Notes: generated by a model not told the origin, from the letters alone. DNA of 30,572 bases from CAZVJA01 sp964626885 (GCA_964626885.1 CAZVJA010000045.1:1-30572), one strand, 5' to 3'. Shown: positions 1-7,895, counted from the stretch's first letter. Numbers and translations: made by a program.

Positions 1-168
1 ATCGAATCGTTTCCCCTGCGTGGGCAAGAGTCGGGCTACCTGTTCTTCATCGATTTCGAGGGACACATCGACGACGCGAAGACGAAACGGACGATCGAGG
101 AATTGCAGGCGGAAGCCGTTCGGCTGGAAGTGCTCGGCTCGTATCCACGGTGCGAAGCGATCGACTAA
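1..168 (+). CDS. pheA: Prephenate dehydratase, C-terminal ACT domain (5' end outside window)
   Basis: The frame is open from base 1 and stops at 166-168, giving the last 55 residues of a protein. They match the end of the regulatory ACT domain of prephenate dehydratase (PheA), which turns prephenate into phenylpyruvate in phenylalanine synthesis and is usually inhibited by phenylalanine through this domain. Visible marks are the strand YLFFIDFEGH near residues 14-23, a following helix and the terminal VLGSYPR. The family signature ESRP appears here as ESFP (residues 2-5), so the Arg is replaced. Whether a chorismate mutase domain is fused at the N-terminus cannot be seen. About 200 bp without a gene separates it from tpiA. 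Confidence 0.85.
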   Translation: MESFPLRGQESGYLFFIDFEGHIDDAKTKRTIEELQAEAVRLEVLGSYPRCEAID

Positions 169-374
169 CCCGGCTGCCAACCTGGGCTTGAACCGCGACT
201 CTGATGTCACGATGATTCGTTGACGACGCGCTCGCGAACCTTGACCAATGGCAGAGCGCTGCAACCTGCTGCGTCCGGCAACGTGAACGCGGTCCGTAAT
301 CAAAGAAACACACCCGATCCAATTCGTTGCTGTTGCGAACACCCGACCCAAGCTAATCTTGAATTCAAAAGATC

Positions 375-1142
375 ATGCCAGAACGAACCCCCTTGATTGC
401 CGGTAACTGGAAAATGAATACCACGCGCGACGCGGCTGTCGACCTCGCGCGGAAAGTCGCGGCTGCCGCGGCGCATGCGAAGCAAGTGGACGTGCTGGTC
501 TGTCCACCTTTCCCCTACCTCATTCCCGTCCGCGAGGCGATTGGCTCGGGGGGGGGAGTCGCGCTCGGTGCACAAAACGTCTATTTCGAGCCCCCGGGAG
601 CCTTCACCGGCGAGGTGGCGGTTGAAATGCTGCTCGACGTCGGCTGCAAATATGTCATCCTGGGGCATAGCGAGCGGCGGCATGTGCTGGGGGAAGACGA
701 CTCGCTGATTAATCGCAAGCTGAAAAGTGCCCTCTCCAAGGGGCTGGATGTGATCTTGTGCGTGGGTGAGCTGCTTGAAGATCGCCAGGCAGGGCGGACG
801 GAAGGGGTGCTTGACTCCCAAATGGCCGGGGGGCTGGCCGATGTCTCCGTCGAGGCGTTATCGCACGTAGTGCTGGCCTACGAGCCGGTCTGGGCGATCG
901 GCACCGGGGTGACGGCTTCTCCCGAACAGGCCGATTCCGCCCATGCGCACCTTCGCAAGTGGCTGTCAGTTCGCTACAATCCGACCGTGGCGGAGCAGAT
1001 GCGGATTTTGTACGGGGGGAGCGTAAAACCCGACAATGCCGCGTCGTTGCTGAGTCTGCCGAACGTAGACGGAGCGCTGGTCGGCGGCGCGAGTCTCAAG
1101 GCGGAGCAGTTCGTGCCGATCATTGAAGCGGCCGCCGGTTAG
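375..1142 (+). CDS. tpiA: Triose-phosphate isomerase
   Basis: The 255-residue product has the normal length for this enzyme, which interconverts dihydroxyacetone phosphate and glyceraldehyde 3-phosphate in the cytosol. All catalytic elements are present: N11 and K13 in AGNWKMN, the electrophile H98 in GHSERR, the base E170 in AYEPVWAIGTG (which also forms the mobile loop 6), and the phosphate-binding YGGSVKP near residue 214. The ATG at 375 begins directly at the expected N-terminus, although no strong Shine-Dalgarno sequence precedes it. secG starts 31 bp downstream on the same strand; tpiA-secG adjacency is common in bacteria and suggests co-transcription. Confidence 0.97.
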   Translation: MPERTPLIAGNWKMNTTRDAAVDLARKVAAAAAHAKQVDVLVCPPFPYLIPVREAIGSGGGVALGAQNVYFEPPGAFTGEVAVEMLLDVGCKYVILGHSERRHVLGEDDSLINRKLKSALSKGLDVILCVGELLEDRQAGRTEGVLDSQMAGGLADVSVEALSHVVLAYEPVWAIGTGVTASPEQADSAHAHLRKWLSVRYNPTVAEQMRILYGGSVKPDNAASLLSLPNVDGALVGGASLKAEQFVPIIEAAAG

Positions 1143-1173
1143 TCCGGCTGGGGTTGATTCAGGGAGTTGTTCG

Positions 1174-1731
1174 ATGTCTTTGTCTGGTGTGTTGTGTATG
1201 TTGCTCGCCATCGTCGGCGTGCTGATGATGTTCGTGATCCTGCTGCAGCGCGGTCGCGGCGGCGGTCTGGCGGGGGCGTTTGGCGGGCTCGGCGGACAGA
1301 GTGCTTTCGGCACCAAAGCCGGTGACGTGTTCACCCGCATTACGATTGCCATGGCGGTCGTGTGGGTGGCGCTTGCCGCGGGAGCCGGCTTCGCAATGCG
1401 CTGGGAATCGAAAGGGCGATTCCAAGGGGCCAAGGAAGCGGTCTCGGATACTGCTACGATGGGTGCGGTTGCGGATGGCAAGGCCGACCAAAAAGGTGAA
1501 GAGCCGGTCGGAAAGGGACAGAAAGAGCCTGGGTTCGACAAGGTGCTTGATCTTCCCGGCTCGGAAGCGAAGTCGGAGAGCAGCGCTGGGAAAGCGGACG
1601 GCAAGAAACCGGAATCGGAAGCCGCCAAGAACACACCCGTCGAAAGTAAACCGGCCGAGTCGAAGCCGGCTGAGGCTCCGAAGAAAGGTGCTTCGGGACA
1701 GGATGCCCCCAAGGCGGACGAAAAGAAGTAG
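1174..1731 (+). CDS. secG: Protein translocase subunit SecG with long charged tail
   Basis: SecG is the small subunit of the SecYEG channel in the inner membrane and assists protein export. The product has two hydrophobic segments (about residues 5-25 and 55-74) joined by the diagnostic loop LLQRGRGGG...GGQSAFGT. The ATG at 1174 gives the natural N-terminus MSLSGVL; an in-frame ATG at 1123 inside the tpiA 3' end would add an unlikely polar leader. The protein is 185 residues, against about 75-110 for typical SecG, because residues from about 76 onward form a low-complexity Lys/Glu/Ala/Pro tail with KPAESKPAEAPKK-like runs. The tail has no domain that I recognise. Confidence 0.93.
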   Translation: MSLSGVLCMLLAIVGVLMMFVILLQRGRGGGLAGAFGGLGGQSAFGTKAGDVFTRITIAMAVVWVALAAGAGFAMRWESKGRFQGAKEAVSDTATMGAVADGKADQKGEEPVGKGQKEPGFDKVLDLPGSEAKSESSAGKADGKKPESEAAKNTPVESKPAESKPAEAPKKGASGQDAPKADEKK

Positions 1732-1838
1732 CTGGGAGTGACGACGATTCGCTCGGCCGCGCGTATTGGGTGCGGACGTTCGAATTGGGGCTTGAATGGG
1801 TTTTCTCGATTCCGATTTTTGCAGAGAAGGCGATCGCT

Positions 1839-2723
1839 GTGCTCTTGAGTATGACCGGGTTCGGAGAAGCGCGGCATCAAGGCGAGCGGCTGAGCGTTGT
1901 GGTGGAGGTGAAGGCGGTCAACAACCGGTACCTCAAGGTGCTGACGAAGTGCGCCGAGAGGTACGCCTCGCTCGAGTCGGAGATTGAGCGGGTGGTCCGA
2001 GGAGCCGTCTCGCGCGGCACGATTTCCATCAACGTGCGGACCGACAACATCAGCGGCGAATCGCAGTACTCGCTGCACGGAGAAGTGCTGAAGAATTACT
2101 GGGAACAATTGAATCGAATGACCGGCACGTTGCATGTGGCGGCTCCCCCGGATCTGGGAGCGTTGCTGAACCTGCCGGGAGTTGTGGCGGAAGACCTGGG
2201 AACACGGACCGACAGCGAAACCGATTGGCCGCAGATTGAAGCGGCTCTGCGGGAAGCACTCGAAAAGCTGCAGGAATTCCGCCGGACAGAGGGACGACAG
2301 ATGGAGCAGGAACTCCGCGCGAACTGCGGAGTGATTGCCGAACAGTTACAGAAGGTGGTGGAGCAGGCGCCGAACGTCGTTCGGGAATACCGCGACAAGA
2401 TGCTGCAGCGAGTACGGGAATTATTGTCCGGGGCCGAAGCGTCGATCGAGGAATCGGACCTGATTCGCGAGGTGAGCGTTTTCGCGGACCGCTGCGACAT
2501 CAACGAGGAAATCACGCGGCTCCGTTCGCACCTGGAACAGTTCGATAAGTTCCTCATGGAAAAGGAGTCGCAAGGTCGGAAGCTGGAGTTTCTCGGGCAA
2601 GAAATGTTCCGCGAAGTGAACACAATCGGCTCAAAGGCGAACAACGTGGCTATCGCCCACCATGTGGTGGAAATGAAGGCCTCGATTGAAAAAATGCGGG
2701 AAATACTGCAAAACGTGGAGTAG
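1839..2723 (+). CDS. YicC/YloC family endoribonuclease
   Basis: The 294-residue product matches the YicC/YloC family in length and at both ends: an N-terminal SMTGFGEA followed by VEVKAVNNRYL, and the conserved C-terminal region RCDINEEITRL...GRKLEFLGQEM.REVNTIGSKA. Members in E. coli and B. subtilis are reported to be endoribonucleases acting in RNA turnover; that role is taken from the family. The start is set at GTG 1839, giving MLLSMTGFGEA, because GAGAAGG at 1824-1830 lies 8 bp upstream. An in-frame ATG at 1770 would add 23 residues that do not resemble the family. gmk follows after 6 bp, and the yicC-gmk-rpoZ order is widespread. Confidence 0.9.
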   Translation: MLLSMTGFGEARHQGERLSVVVEVKAVNNRYLKVLTKCAERYASLESEIERVVRGAVSRGTISINVRTDNISGESQYSLHGEVLKNYWEQLNRMTGTLHVAAPPDLGALLNLPGVVAEDLGTRTDSETDWPQIEAALREALEKLQEFRRTEGRQMEQELRANCGVIAEQLQKVVEQAPNVVREYRDKMLQRVRELLSGAEASIEESDLIREVSVFADRCDINEEITRLRSHLEQFDKFLMEKESQGRKLEFLGQEMFREVNTIGSKANNVAIAHHVVEMKASIEKMREILQNVE

Positions 2724-2729
2724 ACGGGC

Positions 2730-3338
2730 GTGTCGGGCAGCACTCCCCCGGCGGGGACTGGATTTCGCGTCGTGGTGTTGTCGGGCCCGAGCGGCAGCGG
2801 CAAATCGACCATTGTGAATCGCCTGATGCGCGAGTCACCGGTGCGGTTGTACAAAGCTGTTTCGGCAACGACGCGTCCCGCGCGGACGGGAGAAGTTCAG
2901 GGGCAAGACTATTACTTTTTGACGCCGGATGAGTTTGCGGCCCGTCGAGCGAACGACGAATTTCTGGAGTTTGCCGAGGTTCACGGTTCGGGTTACTGGT
3001 ACGGAACGCTGAAGTCGGAACTCGACAAGGCCCGGTCGCAAGGAGCATGGGCTTTTTTGGAGATTGACGTGCAGGGGGCGCTGCGGGTGATGGAAGCCTA
3101 CCCGGACGCCGTCTCGATTTTTTTGAGAACATCTTCGCAGGAAGAATACGAGCGGCGGCTGCGCGGCCGCGGTACGGAATCGGAAGAGGTCATTCGCCGT
3201 CGTCTCAAAACGGCCGAGAACGAATTGAAGCACGCGGAACGTTACCGCTACCAGGTGGTCAACGACAATCTGGACGACGCGGTGCGGGAAATCGCGGGGA
3301 TCTTTTCTCAGGTGGAGAGTCAATCGCATGTTGGATGA
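2730..3338 (+). CDS. gmk: Guanylate kinase
   Basis: This 202-residue enzyme phosphorylates GMP to GDP with ATP. The P-loop GPSGSGKST lies at residues 19-27. The GMP-binding part is visible as SATTRPAR.GE..G.DYYF and in the downstream EFAEVHGSGYWYGT, and the lid Arg-rich segment as RRLRGRGTESEEVIRRR. The start is GTG at 2730, 6 bp after the yicC stop, with GGAG in the end of yicC acting as a ribosome site; it gives a short N-terminal extension before the first strand. The last 11 bases overlap rpoZ, so the two are probably translationally coupled. Confidence 0.96.
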   Translation: MSGSTPPAGTGFRVVVLSGPSGSGKSTIVNRLMRESPVRLYKAVSATTRPARTGEVQGQDYYFLTPDEFAARRANDEFLEFAEVHGSGYWYGTLKSELDKARSQGAWAFLEIDVQGALRVMEAYPDAVSIFLRTSSQEEYERRLRGRGTESEEVIRRRLKTAENELKHAERYRYQVVNDNLDDAVREIAGIFSQVESQSHVG

Positions 3339-3594
3339 ATTGAAAGAGGAACAGATCGTCAACAAGGTCGGCGGACGGTTCAAGTTGTCTTCGCTGATTC
3401 AGAAACGCTGGGTGGCGCTCAATCGCGGGGCCCGTCCGCTGGTCGAATTGCCGACCAAGAACACGATGGAAATCGTCGTGGCCGAGATCATGCAGGACAA
3501 AATTTTCCTCGACGAATCGGGCAGTCTGGCCACCGCCGAGGAAGCCGAGGCCAATCGCATCACGGCCGGCGGCCCGTCGCTCGACGATCTGTGA
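3328..3594 (+). CDS. rpoZ: DNA-directed RNA polymerase omega subunit
   Basis: The 88-residue product resembles RNA polymerase omega, which helps assemble and stabilise the beta' subunit. Supporting features are its size, the N-terminal helix region VNKVGGRFKLSSLIQKRWVALNRGARPLVE, the following MEIVVAEI segment, and its position directly after gmk, which is the standard arrangement. The ATG lies inside the last codons of gmk, and GTGGAGAG upstream can serve as ribosome site. The acidic tail after residue 65 is poorly conserved in the family. A rho-independent terminator follows at 3639-3666. Confidence 0.88.
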   Translation: MLDELKEEQIVNKVGGRFKLSSLIQKRWVALNRGARPLVELPTKNTMEIVVAEIMQDKIFLDESGSLATAEEAEANRITAGGPSLDDL

Positions 3595-3638
3595 GAGTCA
3601 GGCTTATCGTCGGTGTCCAAAAAACATAACGAATACGC

Positions 3639-3666
3639 AAGCCCACCGATGGCCGTCGGTGGGCTT
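3639..3666 (+). terminator. Terminator hairpin after rpoZ
   Basis: A perfect 9-bp stem, GCCCACCGA (3641-3649) with TCGGTGGGC (3656-3664), extended by AA/TT, has a 6-base loop and is followed by TTCTTT. It sits 45 bp after the rpoZ stop and is well placed to end the yicC-gmk-rpoZ transcript before coaC. Confidence 0.75.
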
Positions 3667-3714
3667 CTTTGAGGTTACGAATCCTGGAATACCGCGTCTG
3701 GAAGTGTTCGCATC

Positions 3715-4263
3715 ATGCTTGAAGGTCGCGAAATCGTACTGGGAGTGACAGGGGGGATCGCCGCCTACAAAGCGGCCGATCTGGCCAGCAAGCTTGTGCA
3801 GGCAGGAGCCGGCGTCTCCGTGGTGATGACCCGTTCCGCCCGAAAATTCATCGGCGCGATGACCTTTGAAGCACTTACTGGCCGCCCGGTGCATTGGCGG
3901 ACTTTTACTCCCCGCGAACATCATGTTGGGGAGCATATCGGTCTGGCACGTCGCGGCGAACTGCTGGTCGTTGCACCAGCCAGCGCGAACTACATGGCAA
4001 AGGCAGCCCACGGTCTGGCGGATGATCTTCTGTCGACGCTGACGCTCAGCTTTACCGGTCCCATTTTGCTCGCACCGGCGATGAACGTTGAGATGTGGGG
4101 CAAGGCTGCCGTCGCGCGGAACGTCGCACAATTGAAGGAAGACGGTGTGCAGTTCGTCGAGCCTGGTTCCGGCTGGCTCAGTTGCCGCGTAGTCGGCACC
4201 GGCCGTATGGCCGAACCGTTGGAGATTCTCGAACGAATCAAATCGGTCCTTCCCGCGAAGTGA
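3715..4263 (+). CDS. coaC: Phosphopantothenoylcysteine decarboxylase (CoaC flavoprotein), stand-alone
   Basis: The 182-residue product is the FMN-dependent decarboxylase half of the usual CoaBC (Dfp) protein and makes 4'-phosphopantetheine in coenzyme A synthesis. It starts with the flavoprotein strand VLGVTGGIAAYK. The catalytic His is H74 in EHIGLAR, the FMN-site motif APASANYMAKAAHG spans about 87-100, the PxMNxxMW motif is APAMNVEMW with N124, and the active-site Cys is C157 in GWLSC. These positions fall within one residue of E. coli Dfp H75, N125 and C158. The protein ends where the CoaB domain would begin; that domain is encoded separately at 4380. The two genes are 116 bp apart. Confidence 0.93.
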   Translation: MLEGREIVLGVTGGIAAYKAADLASKLVQAGAGVSVVMTRSARKFIGAMTFEALTGRPVHWRTFTPREHHVGEHIGLARRGELLVVAPASANYMAKAAHGLADDLLSTLTLSFTGPILLAPAMNVEMWGKAAVARNVAQLKEDGVQFVEPGSGWLSCRVVGTGRMAEPLEILERIKSVLPAK

Positions 4264-4281
4264 TTTCTGATACGCTGTATT

Positions 4282-4324
4282 CCGACGGCAAGCCGTCGGC
4301 TTGGAAGATTTTCAAGTCTTCCAA
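4282..4324 (+). terminator. Tandem hairpins between coaC and coaB
   Basis: Two adjacent stem-loops are visible. The first pairs CCGACGG (4282-4288) with CCGTCGG (4293-4299) around the loop CAAG. The second pairs TTGGAAGA (4301-4308) with TCTTCCAA (4317-4324). There is no strong T-run, so termination could be partial, and a role as an RNA-processing or protective structure is equally possible. A related hairpin followed by the same CTTGGAA occurs after coaB at 5035. Confidence 0.5.
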
Positions 4325-4340
4325 TCTATGCTGGTTCTTC

Positions 4341-4375
4341 CCTGATACCTGAATCCTGACCCCTATCCCCCTTTT
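4341..4375 (+). repeat. 7-bp-phased CCTGAnn tract before coaB
   Basis: Consecutive 7-base units read CCTGATA, CCTGAAT, CCTGACC, CCTATCC, then CCCTTTT. The tract ends 4 bases before the coaB ATG, where a Shine-Dalgarno sequence would be expected but is absent. Similar phased tracts are seen at 5161 and 11964. Confidence 0.6.
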
Positions 4376-4379
4376 CCGC

Positions 4380-5003
4380 ATGCGCATCCTCATCACCGCC
4401 GGGCCGACGCGCGAATATCTAGATGACGTCCGTTACCTGTCGAACGACAGCAGCGGACGAATGGGGTACGCATTGGCGGAAGCGGCGATTGCCCACGGCC
4501 ACGAAGTGATTCTGGTCAGCGGTCCGGTGCACCTCGACGCCCCCGTCAATTGCGACGTTGTGCCGGTGGAGACGACCGCGCAAATGAAAGATGCCTGCAT
4601 GGCCCGCTTCGTCAATTGCGATGGTGTGATCGCGGCGGCGGCCGTGTGCGACTACAAGCCGCGGAACCGCATTGCCGGCAAGATCGCCAAGACCGGCGAC
4701 CCGATTGTCCTCGAGATGATCGAAACCGACGACGTGCTGGCGGAACTGGGCCGGCAGAAGGGAAACCGCTGGGTGGTCGGCTTCGCGCTCGAAGCGACCA
4801 ACGCGCGCGAGAACGCCCTGCAGAAGCTGCGCGCGAAAAACTGCGATTGGATCATCGTCAATGGTCCGGCCGCCATCGGGGCCGAGACGAACGCCGTGGA
4901 GATCATGGACCGGGAAGGGGAAGTCTCCAGCACCGCGTCCGGCACGAAGCACGACGTCGCGAAGGCACTGATCGCCTGGATCGAGCAGCACGTGACGCGC
5001 TGA
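4380..5003 (+). CDS. coaB: Phosphopantothenate--cysteine ligase (CoaB), stand-alone
   Basis: The 207-residue product matches the C-terminal half of CoaBC, which couples cysteine to 4'-phosphopantothenate with nucleotide activation. The family motifs appear in order: ITAGPTREYLDDVR..SNDSSGRMG at residues 5-29, AAAVCDYKP in the middle, the mobile Lys-rich loop near AGKIAKTG, and GFALEA. It is complete and not fused to the decarboxylase domain. The ATG at 4380 sits at the expected N-terminus; it has no Shine-Dalgarno sequence and is preceded by a pyrimidine-rich phased tract. Together with coaC it supplies two consecutive steps of CoA synthesis. Confidence 0.93.
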   Translation: MRILITAGPTREYLDDVRYLSNDSSGRMGYALAEAAIAHGHEVILVSGPVHLDAPVNCDVVPVETTAQMKDACMARFVNCDGVIAAAAVCDYKPRNRIAGKIAKTGDPIVLEMIETDDVLAELGRQKGNRWVVGFALEATNARENALQKLRAKNCDWIIVNGPAAIGAETNAVEIMDREGEVSSTASGTKHDVAKALIAWIEQHVTR

Positions 5004-5597
5004 GAAGGTACTGCCGTGAGCCGTTCGTGCGAGACCGACGACACGTCGTCGGCTTGGAATCGGTTCACTCGATAAGGCAGACCGTCAGCGAGCCCCCAGC
5101 TTGGCTGAAGTCACGGTGATCGCTTTCAGGGGTGAGAATCGAATGTTCCGGTTATATGGACGCTGACCGCTGAAAGCTGGGTGCCAGCTGCTGCAAGTGC
5201 CCGTCGAGCCGTTCCAATCGTTTCGATCCGACCCGGTGTTGCCGAAACTCAACGCCCCGCGTTCCGCTGCGGCAGCATGCCGCGCGATCTGTGCTAGGCT
5301 TGCGGTGACTGGGAGTAACGCACCCTCGCCACAGACCAAGTTCCCTGGGGAATCTGAGACGGGCGGCGTTTCGTGGATGTTGCCATGCGGCGGCCCCTGC
5401 CGGGGTTGTCTGGCGGTCGGCATTCCGGATCACGCTGCGCGCCTCGGATTCCCCAGAACTTTTTGCGGCATGACGCATTGCTCTCACGGTATTGCGTTTG
5501 GGAAGAAAAGATTGCTTGCGGCAGGTGGACGACGGCAGGAGCGTACGTTCGCCGCGGCATCAATGTTGTTCCTCGATTTCTCCTCAGAAACTGGACC
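5004..5597. other. 594-bp gap between coaB and ftsK, no convincing gene
   Basis: No frame here has family-like sequence or a credible ribosome site. The stretch holds a hairpin at 5035-5052, a three-unit 7-bp tract at 5161-5181 (CGCTGAC, CGCTGAA, AGCTGGG) and otherwise featureless sequence leading to the ftsK start. An open frame reaches upstream from ftsK to 5373, but its residues look like translated non-coding DNA. Confidence 0.6.
5035..5052 (+). terminator. Hairpin after coaB
   Basis: CCGACGAC (5035-5042) is complementary to GTCGTCGG (5045-5052), giving a stem of 7 bp with a 4-base loop. It lies 32 bp after the coaB stop and is followed by CTTGGAA, as is the hairpin after coaC. It lacks a T-run, so the terminator call is tentative. 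Confidence 0.4.
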
Positions 5598-7895
5598 ATG
5601 GACCTCCGACGCCTCAGGACGGATCTACTGGCCTTGGCTTTGCTGGCCGCCACGGTTTTCGTGGGGCTGAGCCTGGCAGGCTATGATCCCGCGGACCCCC
5701 CCGCGCGGAACGTCTATCCGTTGCGCGCCGAGACGGTCAACCTCGCCGGTCCCTACGGAGCAGTGGTCGCCCATTACCTGCGCCAGGGGCTCGGACTGGG
5801 GGCGTGGTCTCTGCTGGCCTTGATGGTCACGGCAGACCTGCGGCTTTTCTCTCGCGCGGTGTCGAGCGATCATTGGCTGCGCTGGATCGGCGCGCTCTTC
5901 GCTTTGACTGGTGTGTGCATCGCGCTGCAAATTCTCGCGCATGGGTTAGATCCTAGCTCTCTGGCCGGGAGCGGGGGCTACGCGGGGGCGTATGCGTCGG
6001 TGTTGCTCGAACGGCATCTTTCGACGACTGGAACATTGATCATCGCGGGCGCGCTCGCGCTGGCGGGATTGCTCCTCTCGGGAGATATTGTGGTTTTGAA
6101 GATCGTGACCGCCGTTCTTCTGGCACCGGTGAAGTTGATTCGCTGGACAATCTTTGGCCGGCGCGACACTTCCAAAGACGATGTCACCGAACTAACCGCC
6201 GCCGGCGGCGCGGAAGAACCCGACCCCGAGACCGAAGAAGACTCCGCGTCCGCGGAGGAAGAAGAGGACGAAGTTCCCGCCAAACCTGTTCCGGTGCGCC
6301 GTCCGCCGATCAAGGTGAATCCGCCGGCCGCAAAGTCGATGCGCGACGAAGTGATCGAAAGGCTCGAAGCCGGGAGCTTGCGCCGTACGAACGACTACGA
6401 ACTCCCCGGCCTCGACCTGCTGGAAGAAGCCGAGGAGTTTCCCTACGAACTGCTGGCGGAGAAAGCGCAAGGGGCCGCGGCAACGCTCGAAAAGACCTTT
6501 CAGGATTTCGGGCTGAATGTCCGGGTGGTTGAAATCGACACCGGACCGGTCGTCACGCAATTTGAACTGGAACTGGAAGCGGGGCTCAAGCTCTCGAAGG
6601 TGACGGCGCTCGCCGATGACCTCGCGATCGCGCTCCGCGTTCCTTCGGTCCGCGTGGTGCCGTCGATTCCCGGTAAGAACACCGTCGGCGTGGAAGTGCC
6701 GAATGAAAAGCAGGTCATGGTTCGACTTAAAGAACTCATCGAAGCCTGTCCGGAAGTCTCGGAGAAGATGCGCATCCCGATTTATCTCGGCAAGGATGTC
6801 AGCGGACATCCCCTGGTGGTCGACCTGACGAAGATGCCGCACCTGCTTATCGCGGGACGAACCGGCACCGGTAAGAGCGTCTGCCTCAACACGTTGATCA
6901 TTTCGATGTTGATGACTCGCAGTCCGGACCAGGTGAAGATGCTGATGATCGACCCGAAGATGGTCGAACTCAGCCCGTACAAACGGGTTCCGCACCTGAT
7001 GCATCCGGTGATTACCGACATGAAAAAGGCGGAAGCGGTGCTCGCCTGGGCCGTTGATAAAATGGAGGAACGGTATGACTTGCTCGCAAGATGCGGGGTG
7101 CGCCACCTGGACAGCTACAACAAGCTGGGCAGAGATAAAGTGTTGGAACGGCTCGGAATTGAGGAAGATTCCGACGAGGCCGAGCGCGTCCCCGAGTCGA
7201 TGCCCTATATCGTCATCGTGGCTGACGAAATGGCCGATATGATGATGACGTCCGGGAAGGACGTGGAAGGGCATATCATCCGGCTGGCTCAGAAGTCGCG
7301 TGCTGTCGGCATCCACCTGGTGCTGGCAACGCAAAAGCCGACCGTCGATGTGATCACTGGGTTGATCAAGTCGAACCTGCCGGCGCGAATCTCCTTCCAG
7401 GTCTCCAGCCGGACCGACAGCCGGGTGGTGCTCGACGAAATGGGGGCCGAGCGGCTGCTGGGGAACGGTGACATGCTATACCTCGCTCCGGGCACAAGCC
7501 ATCTGACCCGGGCGCAGGGAACGTATGTCGGTGATGAGGAAGTCAACAGTGTGATCGAGTTCTTCGGCGATTACGAGCCGGAGTACAGCACCGAGTTGGC
7601 TCAGCTGGGTGCATCATCCGGCAAAGGGAAGACCGATTCCGATTCGCTCCGCAGCCGGGATGAACTGTACGAGCAGGCGATTGATGTTGTCATTCGCGAA
7701 GGACGGGGAAGCGTCTCGCTGTTACAGCGGGCGCTCGGCATTGGCTACGGGCGCGGAGCCCGGCTGATCGATTACATGGCGGAAGACGGCATCGTCGGAG
7801 AATACAACGGTTCGCAGGCCCGCGAAGTGCTCTACACCTGGGAGCAGTGGGAAGCGATCAAGTCGGGTCAGGATCTGGAAGAAGTGGAAGCCTGA
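5598..7895 (+). CDS. ftsK: DNA translocase FtsK/SpoIIIE
   Basis: FtsK is a septum-located ATPase that pumps chromosomal DNA during division. From ATG 5598 the product has 765 residues: about four membrane segments in residues 9-180, a short acidic linker (about 195-225), the alpha/beta motor domain, and a C-terminal winged-helix gamma domain (about 690-750) that would read KOPS-like sites. Walker A is GRTGTGKS at 420-427, and Walker B is YIVIVADEMADM at about 536-547. RLAQKSRAVGIHLVLATQKP and RISFQVSSRTDSRVVLD are classic family segments. The linker is much shorter than in E. coli. No strong Shine-Dalgarno sequence precedes 5598; an upstream in-frame ATG at 5373 was rejected because its residues are not protein-like. 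Confidence 0.94.
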   Translation: MDLRRLRTDLLALALLAATVFVGLSLAGYDPADPPARNVYPLRAETVNLAGPYGAVVAHYLRQGLGLGAWSLLALMVTADLRLFSRAVSSDHWLRWIGALFALTGVCIALQILAHGLDPSSLAGSGGYAGAYASVLLERHLSTTGTLIIAGALALAGLLLSGDIVVLKIVTAVLLAPVKLIRWTIFGRRDTSKDDVTELTAAGGAEEPDPETEEDSASAEEEEDEVPAKPVPVRRPPIKVNPPAAKSMRDEVIERLEAGSLRRTNDYELPGLDLLEEAEEFPYELLAEKAQGAAATLEKTFQDFGLNVRVVEIDTGPVVTQFELELEAGLKLSKVTALADDLAIALRVPSVRVVPSIPGKNTVGVEVPNEKQVMVRLKELIEACPEVSEKMRIPIYLGKDVSGHPLVVDLTKMPHLLIAGRTGTGKSVCLNTLIISMLMTRSPDQVKMLMIDPKMVELSPYKRVPHLMHPVITDMKKAEAVLAWAVDKMEERYDLLARCGVRHLDSYNKLGRDKVLERLGIEEDSDEAERVPESMPYIVIVADEMADMMMTSGKDVEGHIIRLAQKSRAVGIHLVLATQKPTVDVITGLIKSNLPARISFQVSSRTDSRVVLDEMGAERLLGNGDMLYLAPGTSHLTRAQGTYVGDEEVNSVIEFFGDYEPEYSTELAQLGASSGKGKTDSDSLRSRDELYEQAIDVVIREGRGSVSLLQRALGIGYGRGARLIDYMAEDGIVGEYNGSQAREVLYTWEQWEAIKSGQDLEEVEA

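Noticed and set aside
169..374. Possible tRNA or small RNA between pheA and tpiA
   Set aside because: No cloverleaf, acceptor stem or T-loop pattern was found.
5373..5597. N-terminal extension of ftsK from ATG 5373
   Set aside because: The 75 extra residues are rich in Arg, Cys and Trp and lie before the natural membrane-segment start; ATG 5598 fits the family.
5197..5670. 157-codon open frame upstream of and overlapping ftsK
   Set aside because: No ribosome site, composition unlike protein, and it overlaps the ftsK membrane segment in another frame.
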